Shown: in pieces, positions 50,537 through 58,760 of the stretch
Layout: each line of letters begins with the position of its first letter
Position numbering within the stretch: position 1 is the stretch's first letter
Assembly: GCF_900109035.1 (NCBI RefSeq)
Contig: NZ_FNYD01000004.1
Span: 1 to 64,000, forward strand
Direction of reading: 5' to 3'
From: Cribrihabitans marinus
GTDB lineage: Bacteria > Pseudomonadota > Alphaproteobacteria > Rhodobacterales > Rhodobacteraceae
Length of the DNA stretch: 64,000 nucleotides
Position numbers and translations under genes: made by a program
The notes under the pieces: generated by a model
The model's database searches: none
Seen by the model: the letters and a program-made list of their open reading frames with translations, nothing else
What the model was told of the DNA's origin: nothing

Positions 50537-51187
50537 ATGTCCCACATCACCCTGATCCGGCACGGACAGGCCAACACCGAGGCCCGCGACGAAATCAGCT
50601 ATGACCGGCTCAGCCCGCTGGGACACCGGCAATCGGCATGGCTGGGCGCGCATCTGCGCGAGACCGGATCCAGCCATCCGCGCGTCTATTGCGGCACGCT
50701 GACCCGGCATGTCGAAACCGCCGCCAGCATGGGCCTGCCCGATCCGATCCGCGATCCGCGCCTGAACGAAGTGGCCTATTTCACGCTGGCGCAGCTCTAC
50801 GAGGACCAGCACGGCGTACCGATCCCCACCGACCGCGAAGGCTTCATCGTGCATCTGCCGCGCACCTTCGGCGCCTGGCAGCGCGACGAGATCGCCGGCG
50901 CGCCCGAAAGCTTCGAGGCGTTCGAGACCCGCGTTTCCGAGGCGTTGCAGGAGATCGCCGGCGGCGCGGGTCCGGCCATCGTCGTGACCTCGGGCGGTCT
51001 GATCTCGATGGCGATGCGGCGGGCGATGGGCCTTGGCGTGCCGGCCATGGCGCGCGTCGCTCTTGCCATCATGAACACGTCGATGCACCGCCTGTTCCCG
51101 ATTGGCGAACACATGACTCCGGTGCTGTTCAACGCCGTCCCGCATCTCGAGGCGCCCGACCGCCAGTTCGCCCAGACCCATCTTTGA
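50537..51187 (+). CDS. Histidine phosphatase family protein
   Basis: This 216-residue enzyme has the phosphoglycerate-mutase-like fold with the catalytic histidine in LIRHGQANTEA (His 9). Supporting residues are the GTLTRHVETA (arginine, histidine) and EVAYF segments, and SGGLISMAMRRAMG near the end. Function could be a phosphatase on a small phosphate ester; the ligand is unknown. GGAAAGGAGC precedes the ATG. It lies 24 nt upstream of the first saccharopine gene on the same strand, so it probably shares its transcript. Confidence 0.85.
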   Translation: MSHITLIRHGQANTEARDEISYDRLSPLGHRQSAWLGAHLRETGSSHPRVYCGTLTRHVETAASMGLPDPIRDPRLNEVAYFTLAQLYEDQHGVPIPTDREGFIVHLPRTFGAWQRDEIAGAPESFEAFETRVSEALQEIAGGAGPAIVVTSGGLISMAMRRAMGLGVPAMARVALAIMNTSMHRLFPIGEHMTPVLFNAVPHLEAPDRQFAQTHL

Positions 51188-51211
51188 TCCCTTCCGGAAC
51201 AGGAGCGCCAC

Positions 51212-52261
51212 ATGACACATCTCTGGGTTCGCGCCGAGCAACGCGCCAACGAGGATCGGGTCGGGCTGGCCCCGGACGGCGCGCGCCGGCTGCGCGCGTC
51301 GGGATATCGCGTCACGGTCGAGGACAGCGGCAGCCGCGTCATTCCAACGGATGCCTATGCCGACGCAGGCTGCGAGATCGCGCCCGAAGGCTCCTGGCCC
51401 GACGCGCCGGGCGACGCGATCGTCTTCGGCCTCAAGGAGTTGCCCGAGGACGGTACGCCGCTGCGCCACCGCCACATCATGTTCGGCCACGCCTTCAAGG
51501 GCCAGCATTCCGGCCGCGCCCTGCTGGAGCGGTTCAAGGCCGGCGGCGGCGCCCTCTACGACCTGGAGTACCTCACCGACGCGGAGGGCCGCAGGGTCGC
51601 CGCCTTCGGCTACTGGGCCGGCTATGCCGGCGCCGCGGTCAGCCTGATGGCCTGGGCGGCGCAGCGGCGCGGCGACACCTGCGGGCCGGTCGGCGCCTAT
51701 CCGGACAAGGGTGCGATGCTGGCCGAACTGGGCACTGCATTGGGTCATACGCAGCGCCCGACCGCCATCGTGATCGGGGCGCTGGGCCGCGTGGGGACCG
51801 GCGCGGCGGATCTGTGCCGGGCGCTGGGCGTCGAGGTGACCGCCTGGGACATGGCCGAAACCGCAAGCGGCGGGCCGTTCCCGGAGATCCTCGACCATGA
51901 CATGTTCCTGAACTGCATCTTCGCCCGCCCCGGCACGCCGGTCTTCGTGCCACGCGCGGCCTTGGGCGCGGCGCGGCGCCTGTCGGTGGTCGGCGATGTC
52001 GCCTGTGACCCCGACAGCGACTACAACCCGGTGCCGGTCTATGACCAGGCGACCACCTGGGACCGGCCGGTGGTGCGGGTCGCCGAGAACCCGGTGCTGG
52101 ACGTGATGGCGATCGACAACCTGCCCTCGATGCTTCCGCTGGAAAGCTCCGGGGATTTCGCCGCGCAGCTTCTGCCGTCGCTGCTGGCGCTCGACGACAT
52201 CGACGCCGGCGTCTGGGCGCGGGCCCGGGCAGTATTCGATGACCACATAGCGAGGATCTGA
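51212..52261 (+). CDS. Saccharopine dehydrogenase, NAD, L-lysine-forming type (Lys1-like)
   Basis: This 349-residue oxidoreductase resembles Lys1-type saccharopine dehydrogenase, linking lysine and 2-oxoglutarate with saccharopine. The N-terminus MTHLWVRAEQRANEDRVGLAPDGARRL is the alanine-dehydrogenase-like domain, followed by VIVFGLKELPED-like sequence and HIMFGHAFKGQ. The NAD-binding GALGRVGTGAADLCRALG and EVTAWDMAE follow. The gene ends 3 nt before the second saccharopine gene. Together they suggest a bacterial saccharopine route for lysine; direction (catabolic or biosynthetic) is not decided by sequence. Confidence 0.82.
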   Translation: MTHLWVRAEQRANEDRVGLAPDGARRLRASGYRVTVEDSGSRVIPTDAYADAGCEIAPEGSWPDAPGDAIVFGLKELPEDGTPLRHRHIMFGHAFKGQHSGRALLERFKAGGGALYDLEYLTDAEGRRVAAFGYWAGYAGAAVSLMAWAAQRRGDTCGPVGAYPDKGAMLAELGTALGHTQRPTAIVIGALGRVGTGAADLCRALGVEVTAWDMAETASGGPFPEILDHDMFLNCIFARPGTPVFVPRAALGAARRLSVVGDVACDPDSDYNPVPVYDQATTWDRPVVRVAENPVLDVMAIDNLPSMLPLESSGDFAAQLLPSLLALDDIDAGVWARARAVFDDHIARI

Positions 52262-52264
52262 GCG

Positions 52265-53407
52265 ATGACCATTCACTGGTGCGGCACCGGCCTTTCGGCC
52301 ATCCCCGGCCTGCGCCGCCTGATCGAGGCGGACCATGACGTGACCGTCTGGAACCGGACGCCCGACAAGGCGCAAGAGGCGGTGGGCGACCTGACCGACC
52401 GGATCCGCGCCTTCGATCCCGACGCGCTCGGGGCCGACCTCGCCCCGGGCGATGTCGTGGTGTCGATGCTGCCGGGCGACTGGCACGTCCCGCTGGCTGG
52501 ACTGGCGATCGACAAGGGCGCGCATTTCGTCTCGTCCTCCTACATCTCCCCCGAGATGCGCGCGCTCGACGACAAGGCCCGCGCGGCCGGGGTCGCCCTG
52601 GTCAACGAGGTCGGGCTGGACCCCGGCATCGACCACCTGATGGCCCATGCCCTGGTGGCCGCCTACCGCGCCAGCGACGCCTTTGCCGCCGACAACCACA
52701 TCAGCTTCACCTCCTATTGCGGCGGTGTGCCCAAGATCCCCAACCCATTCCGCTACAAGTTCAGCTGGTCGCCCTTGGGCGTGCTCAAGGCGCTGCGCTC
52801 GCCGTCGCGGTCGATCCGGGACTATTCCGAGCTTCGCATCGAGCGCCCCTGGGACGCGATCACCAGCTATGACGCGCCGTTGCCCGTGCCGGAACGCTTC
52901 GAGGTCTATCCGAACCGCGATTCCATCCCCTTCATGGCCGAATACGGCTTTGAAGACGGCTGGCCGGTGCGCGAGTTCGTGCGCGGCACCCTGCGCCTCA
53001 ACGGCTGGGCCGACGCCTGGAAGGACGTGTTCGCCGAGGTGGAAACGCTGACCGGCCCCGAGGGCGAGGCCCGGCTGAAGGAGATGTCCAACCGGTTCTG
53101 GGCCGAAAACGCCTATGACGCGGGCGAACCGGACCGGGTGGTGCTCTGCGTCTCGCTGCGCGCGGACCGCGATGGCACGGCGGTCTGGCACCGGACCTAC
53201 GTGATGGACGCCTGGGGCGACGCGCGCGGCAGCGCGATGGCGCGGCTGGTCTCGGTCCCGGTGTCGCTTGCGGTCGAGGCGGTGATGGCGCGGGCCATCC
53301 CGGCCGGTGTTCACGCCGCGCCCGCCGATCCGAAACTGGTGACCGGCTGGATGCGCGAGGTCGACCGTCTGGCACAGCATCTTCAGCTGGTCGACCACCT
53401 GGCCTGA
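52265..53407 (+). CDS. Saccharopine dehydrogenase, glutamate-forming type (Lys9-like)
   Basis: This 380-residue protein has an N-terminal Rossmann segment (MTIHWCGTGLSAIPGLRRLI) and the SDH family motif EVGLDPGIDHLMAHAL, with SYCGGVPKIPNPFRYKFSWSP typical of the saccharopine reductase/Lys9 group. The next step after Lys1 would yield glutamate and aminoadipate semialdehyde. It abuts the Lys1-like gene (3-nt gap) and forms an operon with it and the histidine phosphatase. A palindromic intergenic element follows it. Confidence 0.85.
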   Translation: MTIHWCGTGLSAIPGLRRLIEADHDVTVWNRTPDKAQEAVGDLTDRIRAFDPDALGADLAPGDVVVSMLPGDWHVPLAGLAIDKGAHFVSSSYISPEMRALDDKARAAGVALVNEVGLDPGIDHLMAHALVAAYRASDAFAADNHISFTSYCGGVPKIPNPFRYKFSWSPLGVLKALRSPSRSIRDYSELRIERPWDAITSYDAPLPVPERFEVYPNRDSIPFMAEYGFEDGWPVREFVRGTLRLNGWADAWKDVFAEVETLTGPEGEARLKEMSNRFWAENAYDAGEPDRVVLCVSLRADRDGTAVWHRTYVMDAWGDARGSAMARLVSVPVSLAVEAVMARAIPAGVHAAPADPKLVTGWMREVDRLAQHLQLVDHLA

Positions 53408-53493
53408 GCCCGGCCCCGGGACTTCATCTTTTTCGAAATACTCCGGGGAGTCTGAGGGGCTGGCCCCTCAATCCCCAACCGGGGAGCCGCGCC
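53408..53493. repeat. Palindrome-bearing convergent spacer after the Lys9-like gene
   Basis: The spacer contains a perfect palindrome TGAGGGGC-TG-GCCCCTCA (53453-53470) and a nearby CCCC-AACC-GGGG stem, preceded by an AT-rich stretch with TTTTTCGAAATACTCCGGGG. The TTCGAAATACTCC string is a familiar Rhodobacteraceae intergenic motif. It probably terminates the saccharopine operon and the convergent DUF3775 gene, although no classic T-run follows on either strand. Confidence 0.45.
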
Positions 53494-53811
53494 TCACATC
53501 AGGTCGTTCTCGACATCCTCGGCCGAGATCCCCAGCGCATCCAGCCCGTTCTCCAGATGGTCGGACAGGTGCGGCGTGCCCAGCAGATAATCGGCGCAGG
53601 GGGTCGAGGCCTCGGACTTGGCCGTCGCAATCGCCTCGGCCAGGTCTTCGCGAAAGAAGCTCTCGCGCCCGATCCACATGATCGCCACCAGCTCGGCCTG
53701 TTCGTCCTCACTCATCCGGTCGATGAAGGCGCGCAGCTCGCCCTCGGCCCGGCCCAGTTCGCGACCCATCATCGCCACCTGAGCCACTTTCCGCGCTGAA
53801 ATCTCCAGCAT
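53494..53811 (-). CDS. DUF3775-family protein
   Basis: This 105-residue cytoplasmic protein begins MLEISARKVAQVAMMGREL and contains the DUF3775 core with MSEDEQAELVAIMWIGRESF and YLLGTPHLSDHLENGLDALG. It is mostly helical and acidic. No function is established for the family. The ATG ending at 53811 is used; longer versions read antisense to other frames. It lies 68 nt after the SDR gene on the same strand, so it could be the last member of the sigma-E operon, but the gap makes that uncertain. Confidence 0.8.
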   Translation of the reverse strand: MLEISARKVAQVAMMGRELGRAEGELRAFIDRMSEDEQAELVAIMWIGRESFFREDLAEAIATAKSEASTPCADYLLGTPHLSDHLENGLDALGISAEDVENDLM

Positions 53812-53879
53812 GTTCCCGTTCTCCTGTCCGCTGTGTCCGGATCCACCAGACACCAGCCCGGGTAACATCGTCTTTGATC

Positions 53880-54617
53880 TTACGCAAAGAGCCGGTAGTA
53901 GAGCCAGTCGGGCAGGAATTGCGCGCCACGGAACACCCGGCTGAACAGCGCCGGGAAGCTGCGCTTGAACTTGGCCGTGCCCATGTGGTCGAACACGATC
54001 CGCGCCGCCGGCTCGGGATCCATGATGAACGGCATGGCAAAGTCGTTCTTGTCGGTCAGGCGGGTCCGGATGAAGCCTGGGTTTACCAGCTGGACCTCCA
54101 CCCCGGTCTTGCGCAGATCGGCATACATGCTCTCGGCAAGCGTCATCACGCCGGCCTTGGAGGCGGAGTAGCCGATGGCGCCGGGCAGGCCGCGAAACCC
54201 CGACAGCGACCCGGTAATAACCAGGTGGCCCCGGTCGCGCGCCACCATCGCCGGCACGACAGCGCCCATCACCCGCATAAGCCCGGTGAAATTCACGTCG
54301 GCCATCGCGTTGGCCTTGTCGAAATCCCAATCCTGGGTCGCCATCGGCCAGTAGACCCCCGCCAGGTAGACGACGCCATCCACCTCGCCCACCTCCTCGG
54401 CCGCGTGCCGCACGGCATCGGCATCGGCATCGGTCACGTCAAGCGCCACGACCTCGCAGCGGCCCGGCAGGCGCCCGGCCAGGTCCCGCAACCGGTCGGC
54501 CGAGCGCGCCGACAGTACCAGGCTGACGCCCGCGCGGCTCATCACCTCGGCCAGCGCGGCGCCCAGCCCCTCGCTTGCCCCGATCAGCCAATAGCGTTTG
54601 CCCGACCACTCCCTCAC
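53880..54617 (-). CDS. Short-chain dehydrogenase/reductase
   Basis: This 245-residue NAD(P)-dependent oxidoreductase has the SDR Rossmann motif GASEGLGAALAEVM near the N-terminus (about 13-26), the NAG-equivalent YLAGVYW, the catalytic serine in ITGSLSG and YSASK (Tyr, Lys). Substrate unknown. It is the fifth gene of the putative sigma-E operon, overlapping the DUF3833 gene by 4 nt. In Rhodobacter sphaeroides an equivalent gene accompanies rpoE-chrR in the singlet-oxygen stress locus. Confidence 0.85.
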   Translation of the reverse strand: MREWSGKRYWLIGASEGLGAALAEVMSRAGVSLVLSARSADRLRDLAGRLPGRCEVVALDVTDADADAVRHAAEEVGEVDGVVYLAGVYWPMATQDWDFDKANAMADVNFTGLMRVMGAVVPAMVARDRGHLVITGSLSGFRGLPGAIGYSASKAGVMTLAESMYADLRKTGVEVQLVNPGFIRTRLTDKNDFAMPFIMDPEPAARIVFDHMGTAKFKRSFPALFSRVFRGAQFLPDWLYYRLFA

Positions 54618-55237
54618 GCGGCGTTCCTCTTCTCCGCAGCCTTGGTTTTCTCGGCGGCTTTCTCGGCGGCTTTCTCGTCGGGGCGCATCGTGGCGACCAG
54701 TTCGGCCACCTGGATCCCGAATTTCCGGAATTGCGAGCGGTTCACGATGGTGCCCGCCGGCGTCAGATACATCCAGTCGACCACGTCGAGAACGTGGGAC
54801 CCCGCGCTTTCCGGCAGCCTGATGCGGTATTTCAGCTGCACGGCGGGGCCACGCTGCCAGCCTCTTGCGGTTCCGATCACGTCAGACGCGGTCGCGGTGA
54901 TGCGGCCGTCCTCGGACAGGAACAGCGACCATTCCCGATCCTGGATCGTGCCGCTGTCATACTGGAAATGCTCTTTCATCACACCCGAATCGCCGCTCCA
55001 CCGGGCCTCGAATCGGCCGACGAAGCGCGAGGTCACGCGCCCGGTCGGGCCATAGATCACCCCGTCGCACAGGATCGGCCCGTTCAGGTGCCGGCGCAGG
55101 TCGAATTGCGGCCCGTCCCGCGTGGCATAGTCATCCGGCGTCTGAGCCGTGAACGACAGAAACCGCCGCTTGAGCCAGAGCGCCGCCAACGTGGCGAGCG
55201 CGCCCAGGGTCGCAAACACAATGAGATCCATGATCAA
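54614..55237 (-). CDS. DUF3833-family protein
   Basis: This 207-residue protein has an N-terminal hydrophobic helix (LIVFATLGALATLAALW, about 5-21) and a soluble domain with DLRRHLNGPILCDGVIYGPTG, the DUF3833 opening. It resembles lipocalin-like outer-leaflet proteins but has no lipobox. The C-terminus is a charged Lys/Ala/Glu-rich tail (AAEKAAEKTKAAEKRN). It overlaps the SDR gene and the MFS gene by 4 nt each, indicating translational coupling within the operon. Confidence 0.8.
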   Translation of the reverse strand: MIMDLIVFATLGALATLAALWLKRRFLSFTAQTPDDYATRDGPQFDLRRHLNGPILCDGVIYGPTGRVTSRFVGRFEARWSGDSGVMKEHFQYDSGTIQDREWSLFLSEDGRITATASDVIGTARGWQRGPAVQLKYRIRLPESAGSHVLDVVDWMYLTPAGTIVNRSQFRKFGIQVAELVATMRPDEKAAEKAAEKTKAAEKRNAA

Positions 55238-56481
55238 TCATCCTCCAGATCGGTCGCGGCCAGCAGCGCCAGCGCGAGCAGTTTCAGGCCGCAGGGCACC
55301 GCCGCGTAAAACAGCGAGAGCGTCCAGAGCGCCGCGGCGTCGTTGTCGGAGCCTGCGCGGAACCCGGCGGCCTCGAGCGCCGGCAGCAGCACGATCGCGG
55401 CAAAGGCCAGAGTGGACTTCGACACGAAGGACCACAGGCCGAACCCCTCGGCCGCGGCCGGTGCCACGCGCTCCATCCGCCGCGCGAACATCGCCGGCAG
55501 CAGCGTCATGTCGGCCCCGAGCGTGGCCCCGGACAGCACGCAGATGATGCCGAACGCCACGACATCGCCGGCACCCAGAGTCACGGCGAAGCCGAATGCC
55601 AGGATCGAGAGCACCATGCCGCAGATCAGCGTGCGCTTGGTGCCGAACCGCTCGGCCACACGGCCCCAGGCAGGTGCCGCCGCCGCCGCGGAAAGGAAGA
55701 ACAGCAACAGAAGCGGTCCCGCGCTGTCCGGGGCAAGCAGCCGGCTTTCGACGAAGAACAGGAACAGGGTCGAGGACACCGCGACCGGCGCGGCGTTCAG
55801 GAAGGCGATCAGCAGCAGCCTGCGCGCCACGCGGTCCCGCACCACGGGGCCGAACCCGGCCGAGGGCGGCACCGGCGACGGCGCCCATTCGCCGCGCATC
55901 GCCAGCCAGGAAATGACCGCCAGCCCCGCGAACAGGGCCGCGAAGCCTGCGAAAGGGCTGTCCACCGCGCCGGTGAGCAGGACCGGGGCCACCGCCGCCG
56001 CGCAAACGCCCAGCAACGCGCCGGTCTCGCGCCAGCGCGCCAGTTGCAGATGCCCGGTCGCGCCCAGATCGCCGGCCTTGGCCACGCCCTGGGCATAGAA
56101 ACTGATGGTCAGAAAGCTGAAGGCGGAGAACACCAGCGTCAGCATCGCGGCGAACCACAGCAGCGGAGAGATCGGCGGCACAACCGCGAACAGGCCCAGC
56201 ATCGCCCCGGCCAGAACCGCCACCGCCACGCCGGCGGCCAGGCCGCGGCGGTGGCGCAGGCGTTCGGACAGGTGCCCCAGCAGGGGGTCCTGCACCACGT
56301 CCAGAAGGCGCAGCCCGAACAGGACCGCGCCCAGCGCCGCCAGGCTGACCCCATAGGCGTCGACATAGAATTTCGGCGCGTGGATATAGAGCGGCAGGCC
56401 CGCCGCCGCCAGAAGCGCTGCAAACAGCGCATAGGCAGGCAAGCCCGGTACGGCGCGGATATGGGCGGCGAGTACGCTCAT
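55234..56481 (-). CDS. MFS transporter (GPH/sugar-cation symporter-like)
   Basis: This 415-residue inner-membrane protein has about twelve hydrophobic segments. YALFAALLAAAGLPLYIHAP opens it, and the DVVQDPLLGHLSERLRHRRG loop between helices 2 and 3 is the signature of the GPH (glycoside-pentoside-hexuronide) family of MFS transporters. The start is the ATG ending at 56481, which overlaps the DUF1365 stop by 4 nt; a longer ORF is not supported. The physiological substrate is unknown; in this operon a lipid-related role is conceivable. Confidence 0.83.
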   Translation of the reverse strand: MSVLAAHIRAVPGLPAYALFAALLAAAGLPLYIHAPKFYVDAYGVSLAALGAVLFGLRLLDVVQDPLLGHLSERLRHRRGLAAGVAVAVLAGAMLGLFAVVPPISPLLWFAAMLTLVFSAFSFLTISFYAQGVAKAGDLGATGHLQLARWRETGALLGVCAAAVAPVLLTGAVDSPFAGFAALFAGLAVISWLAMRGEWAPSPVPPSAGFGPVVRDRVARRLLLIAFLNAAPVAVSSTLFLFFVESRLLAPDSAGPLLLLFFLSAAAAAPAWGRVAERFGTKRTLICGMVLSILAFGFAVTLGAGDVVAFGIICVLSGATLGADMTLLPAMFARRMERVAPAAAEGFGLWSFVSKSTLAFAAIVLLPALEAAGFRAGSDNDAAALWTLSLFYAAVPCGLKLLALALLAATDLEDD

Positions 56482-57239
56482 CCCCGGCTCACATCCGGCT
56501 GCCGCGGGGCCGGTTCGCGCCGGAAGGTCGCGCCGCGAAGCCACAGCTTGACTGCCTGCCAGTGGATCAGGGCCATCACGCGGCGCGCGCCGAACGGCCG
56601 GCGCAGCGCGGCGCGCAGGATCCCACCTGTGGTCAGCGCCTGGCGACGCCCGGTCAGCGTGGCGATCAACCCGCCCCGCGCGCGTCCATAGTCGATCCAG
56701 ACACCCACGCGGTCGCCGGTCAGATCGAACCGGAACGTGTAATCGCCCTCGCGCGGCTGGAACGGCGAAACGTGCAGTTGCTTGCTGGCGGTCAGCCGGT
56801 CGGATGGGCCGATCGGCGACAGGTCAGGCTTGTGGCAAAGATAGCTGTGCCGCGTGCCGAAAGTGTTGGTGACCTCGGCAACCACGGCATAAAGCCGGTC
56901 TCGCTCGTCATGACAGAACCAGAAACTGACCGGGTTGAACACGTATCCCATCACCCGCGGCTGGGCCAGCAGCGACAGTCGCGCGGGCTGCGGCAACTGG
57001 AACCGCCGGAACTGCTCGCGCAGCCAGGTCGCGCCGCTGCCCTTGCCCGGCGGCCCGCCGTGATCGGCCGGGCGAAAGCTCATCAGATTGGCCCGATCCC
57101 ACGAGAACAGGGCCGGCCCCGAAGCCGGCGCTTCGGGATCGACCAGCACATAGTCGATGGAATAGCGGAACCCGTTTCGAACCGCCCCCTTGCGCCCGTG
57201 GTAAGTATGGGCCGGGATATGGTCGATCGCTCCGCTCAT
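56478..57239 (-). CDS. DUF1365-family protein
   Basis: This 253-residue protein belongs to DUF1365, found next to FAD oxidoreductases and cyclopropane-type fatty-acid methylases. It begins IDHIPAHTYHGRKGAVRNGFRYSIDYVL-like sequence (YHGRKG-x-N-FRY), and includes the MGYVFNPVSFWFCHD and VTNTFGTRHSYL segments. Family members are implicated in modified fatty-acid metabolism, including furan fatty acids in Rhodobacter. No cfa-type methylase is adjacent here. It overlaps the FAD and MFS genes by 4 nt each. Confidence 0.85.
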   Translation of the reverse strand: MSGAIDHIPAHTYHGRKGAVRNGFRYSIDYVLVDPEAPASGPALFSWDRANLMSFRPADHGGPPGKGSGATWLREQFRRFQLPQPARLSLLAQPRVMGYVFNPVSFWFCHDERDRLYAVVAEVTNTFGTRHSYLCHKPDLSPIGPSDRLTASKQLHVSPFQPREGDYTFRFDLTGDRVGVWIDYGRARGGLIATLTGRRQALTTGGILRAALRRPFGARRVMALIHWQAVKLWLRGATFRREPAPRQPDVSRG

Positions 57240-58534
57240 TCCGCGGGCACGCCGGCCGTATCCAGGCGGTCGATCGCCCGGGCCACGTCGATGCCGCTGG
57301 CCAGCCCGTCCTCGTGAAACCCGTTGCGCATCCAGGCGCCGCAGAACCAGGTGCCCGCGCGTCCGTTGCAGGCCGCGATCCGCGCCTGCGCCTCAAGCGC
57401 CGGGCCGTCATAGACCGGATGCCGGAAGGTGGTCTGGTCATAGATCAGTTCCTCGCGGATGCGGCGGCGCGAGTTGAGGGTCACGAACATCGGATCGTCC
57501 CGCGGAATCGGCTGCAAAGAGTTCATCCAATAGGTCAGGTCGATCCGGTCGGAGGCTGCGTTGGTCTCCTCGGTATGGTTCCAGCTGGCCCAGCATTTCT
57601 TGCGCAGGGGCATCACCGACGGATCGGCATGAAGAACCGCGTCATTCGGCTGATAGCGGATCGCACCGAGGTTGCGGCGTTCCTCAGGCGTGGCGTCGGC
57701 CAGCAGCGACAGCGTGTCGTCGGCATGGGTGGCCAGGACAACCTCGTCGAACTGCTCCCACGCGCCGCCGCGCACCCGCACCTGCGGGCCGGCCGAACCC
57801 CGGCGCACCCCGGCGATGGGCGCGCCCAGGCGCATCTGCACGCCCTTGCCGCGCATCGCCTGCTCAAGCCGGCGGACATATTCGACCGATCCGCCCTGAA
57901 CGGTGAACCATTGATGCTGTCCGGCATAACCCAAAAGCGCATGGTTCTCGAAAAACCGGATCATCGCCCAGGCCGGGAAATCCAGGATCTTCTCCTTCGG
58001 CGTGGACCAGATCGCCCCCGAGAACGGCTCGAGGTAATACTTGCGGAACCACTCGCCGGTGCCGAGACGGGCCAGCAATTCGCGCACGGTAATTGTCTGG
58101 TCATGCGCGAAGCGCGCGGCATGCGCGTTGAAGTGAAACAGGTCCCGCACCAGCCGGACAAAGCCCGGCCGCACGAAATTCCGACGCTGCGCGAACATGG
58201 CGTCGGCGCTGTGAAGCGCGTATTCGATACGCCCTCCCTTGGCGGATACACCGAAACTCATGTCGCTGGGGGCCACCGGAACATCCAGCTTGACGAACAG
58301 CTCGATCAGATGCGGATAGGTCGCCCGGTTGAACACGATAAACCCGGTGTCGACGGGTTGATCCCCGTTCCGGCCGGCCATCACGGTTCGGGCATGCCCG
58401 CCCAGCCTGGGTTCCGCCTCGAAGAGCGTGACGCAGTGCGCGTCCGACAGCGCATTTGCAGCGCCCATCCCCGATATGCCGCCCCCGATCACGGCAATCT
58501 TGCGGGGCATTCCCCCCAGCTGTTCGAAAGGCAT
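57236..58534 (-). CDS. FAD-dependent oxidoreductase (amine-oxidase-like), first gene of the sigma-E operon
   Basis: This 432-residue flavoprotein has the dinucleotide fold IAVIGGGISGMGAANAL near residue 13, then LFEAEPRLGGHARTV, and the MNSLQPIPRDDPMFVTLN segment typical of NAD(P)/FAD oxidoreductases of the desaturase/amine-oxidase class. The upstream ATG at 58534 has GGAG at 11 nt; an alternative ATG at 58510 sits directly behind GGGGGGA. A sigma-E-like promoter (58572-58600) lies upstream. The gene overlaps DUF1365 by 4 nt and leads a five-gene operon. Confidence 0.87.
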   Translation of the reverse strand: MPFEQLGGMPRKIAVIGGGISGMGAANALSDAHCVTLFEAEPRLGGHARTVMAGRNGDQPVDTGFIVFNRATYPHLIELFVKLDVPVAPSDMSFGVSAKGGRIEYALHSADAMFAQRRNFVRPGFVRLVRDLFHFNAHAARFAHDQTITVRELLARLGTGEWFRKYYLEPFSGAIWSTPKEKILDFPAWAMIRFFENHALLGYAGQHQWFTVQGGSVEYVRRLEQAMRGKGVQMRLGAPIAGVRRGSAGPQVRVRGGAWEQFDEVVLATHADDTLSLLADATPEERRNLGAIRYQPNDAVLHADPSVMPLRKKCWASWNHTEETNAASDRIDLTYWMNSLQPIPRDDPMFVTLNSRRRIREELIYDQTTFRHPVYDGPALEAQARIAACNGRAGTWFCGAWMRNGFHEDGLASGIDVARAIDRLDTAGVPAE

Positions 58535-58571
58535 GTCTTGTTTTTCTCCGCCTGCATTCCGTTCTTATTGA

Positions 58572-58600
58572 TCTTACGGTGCGAAATTCCGACCGGATGA
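58572..58600 (-). promoter_or_regulatory. Sigma-E-like promoter of the FAD oxidoreductase operon
   Basis: On the minus strand TCATCC (58595-58600), 18-nt spacer, TAAGA (58572-58576). This is close to the Rhodobacter sigma-E consensus (TGATCC and TAAGA). The spacer equals that of the divergent rpoE promoter. Transcription would start near 58565, about 31 nt before the FAD gene. Confidence 0.6.
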
Positions 58601-58624
58601 AAAGAAAATCATTTGCGCCTGCGG

Positions 58625-58653
58625 TGATCCGACTTGGGTTCGGACACGTAACA
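58625..58653 (+). promoter_or_regulatory. Sigma-E autoregulatory promoter of rpoE-chrR
   Basis: TGATCC (58625-58630), 18-nt spacer, TAACA (58649-58653). The -35 is a perfect match to the Rhodobacter sigma-E consensus. It implies transcription from about 58661 and an rpoE leader of about 100 nt, which also argues that the longest ORF start (58659) is not used. Confidence 0.65.
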
Positions 58654-58760
58654 GGCATATGTTCACCGAAATTGATACGGCGGGATACCATGGGCCGGAA
58701 GCCGAAGCTGCGCCATGCAAAGCGTCGAGGACCACGCGGAGAAAGGCCGGAACAATCGCG

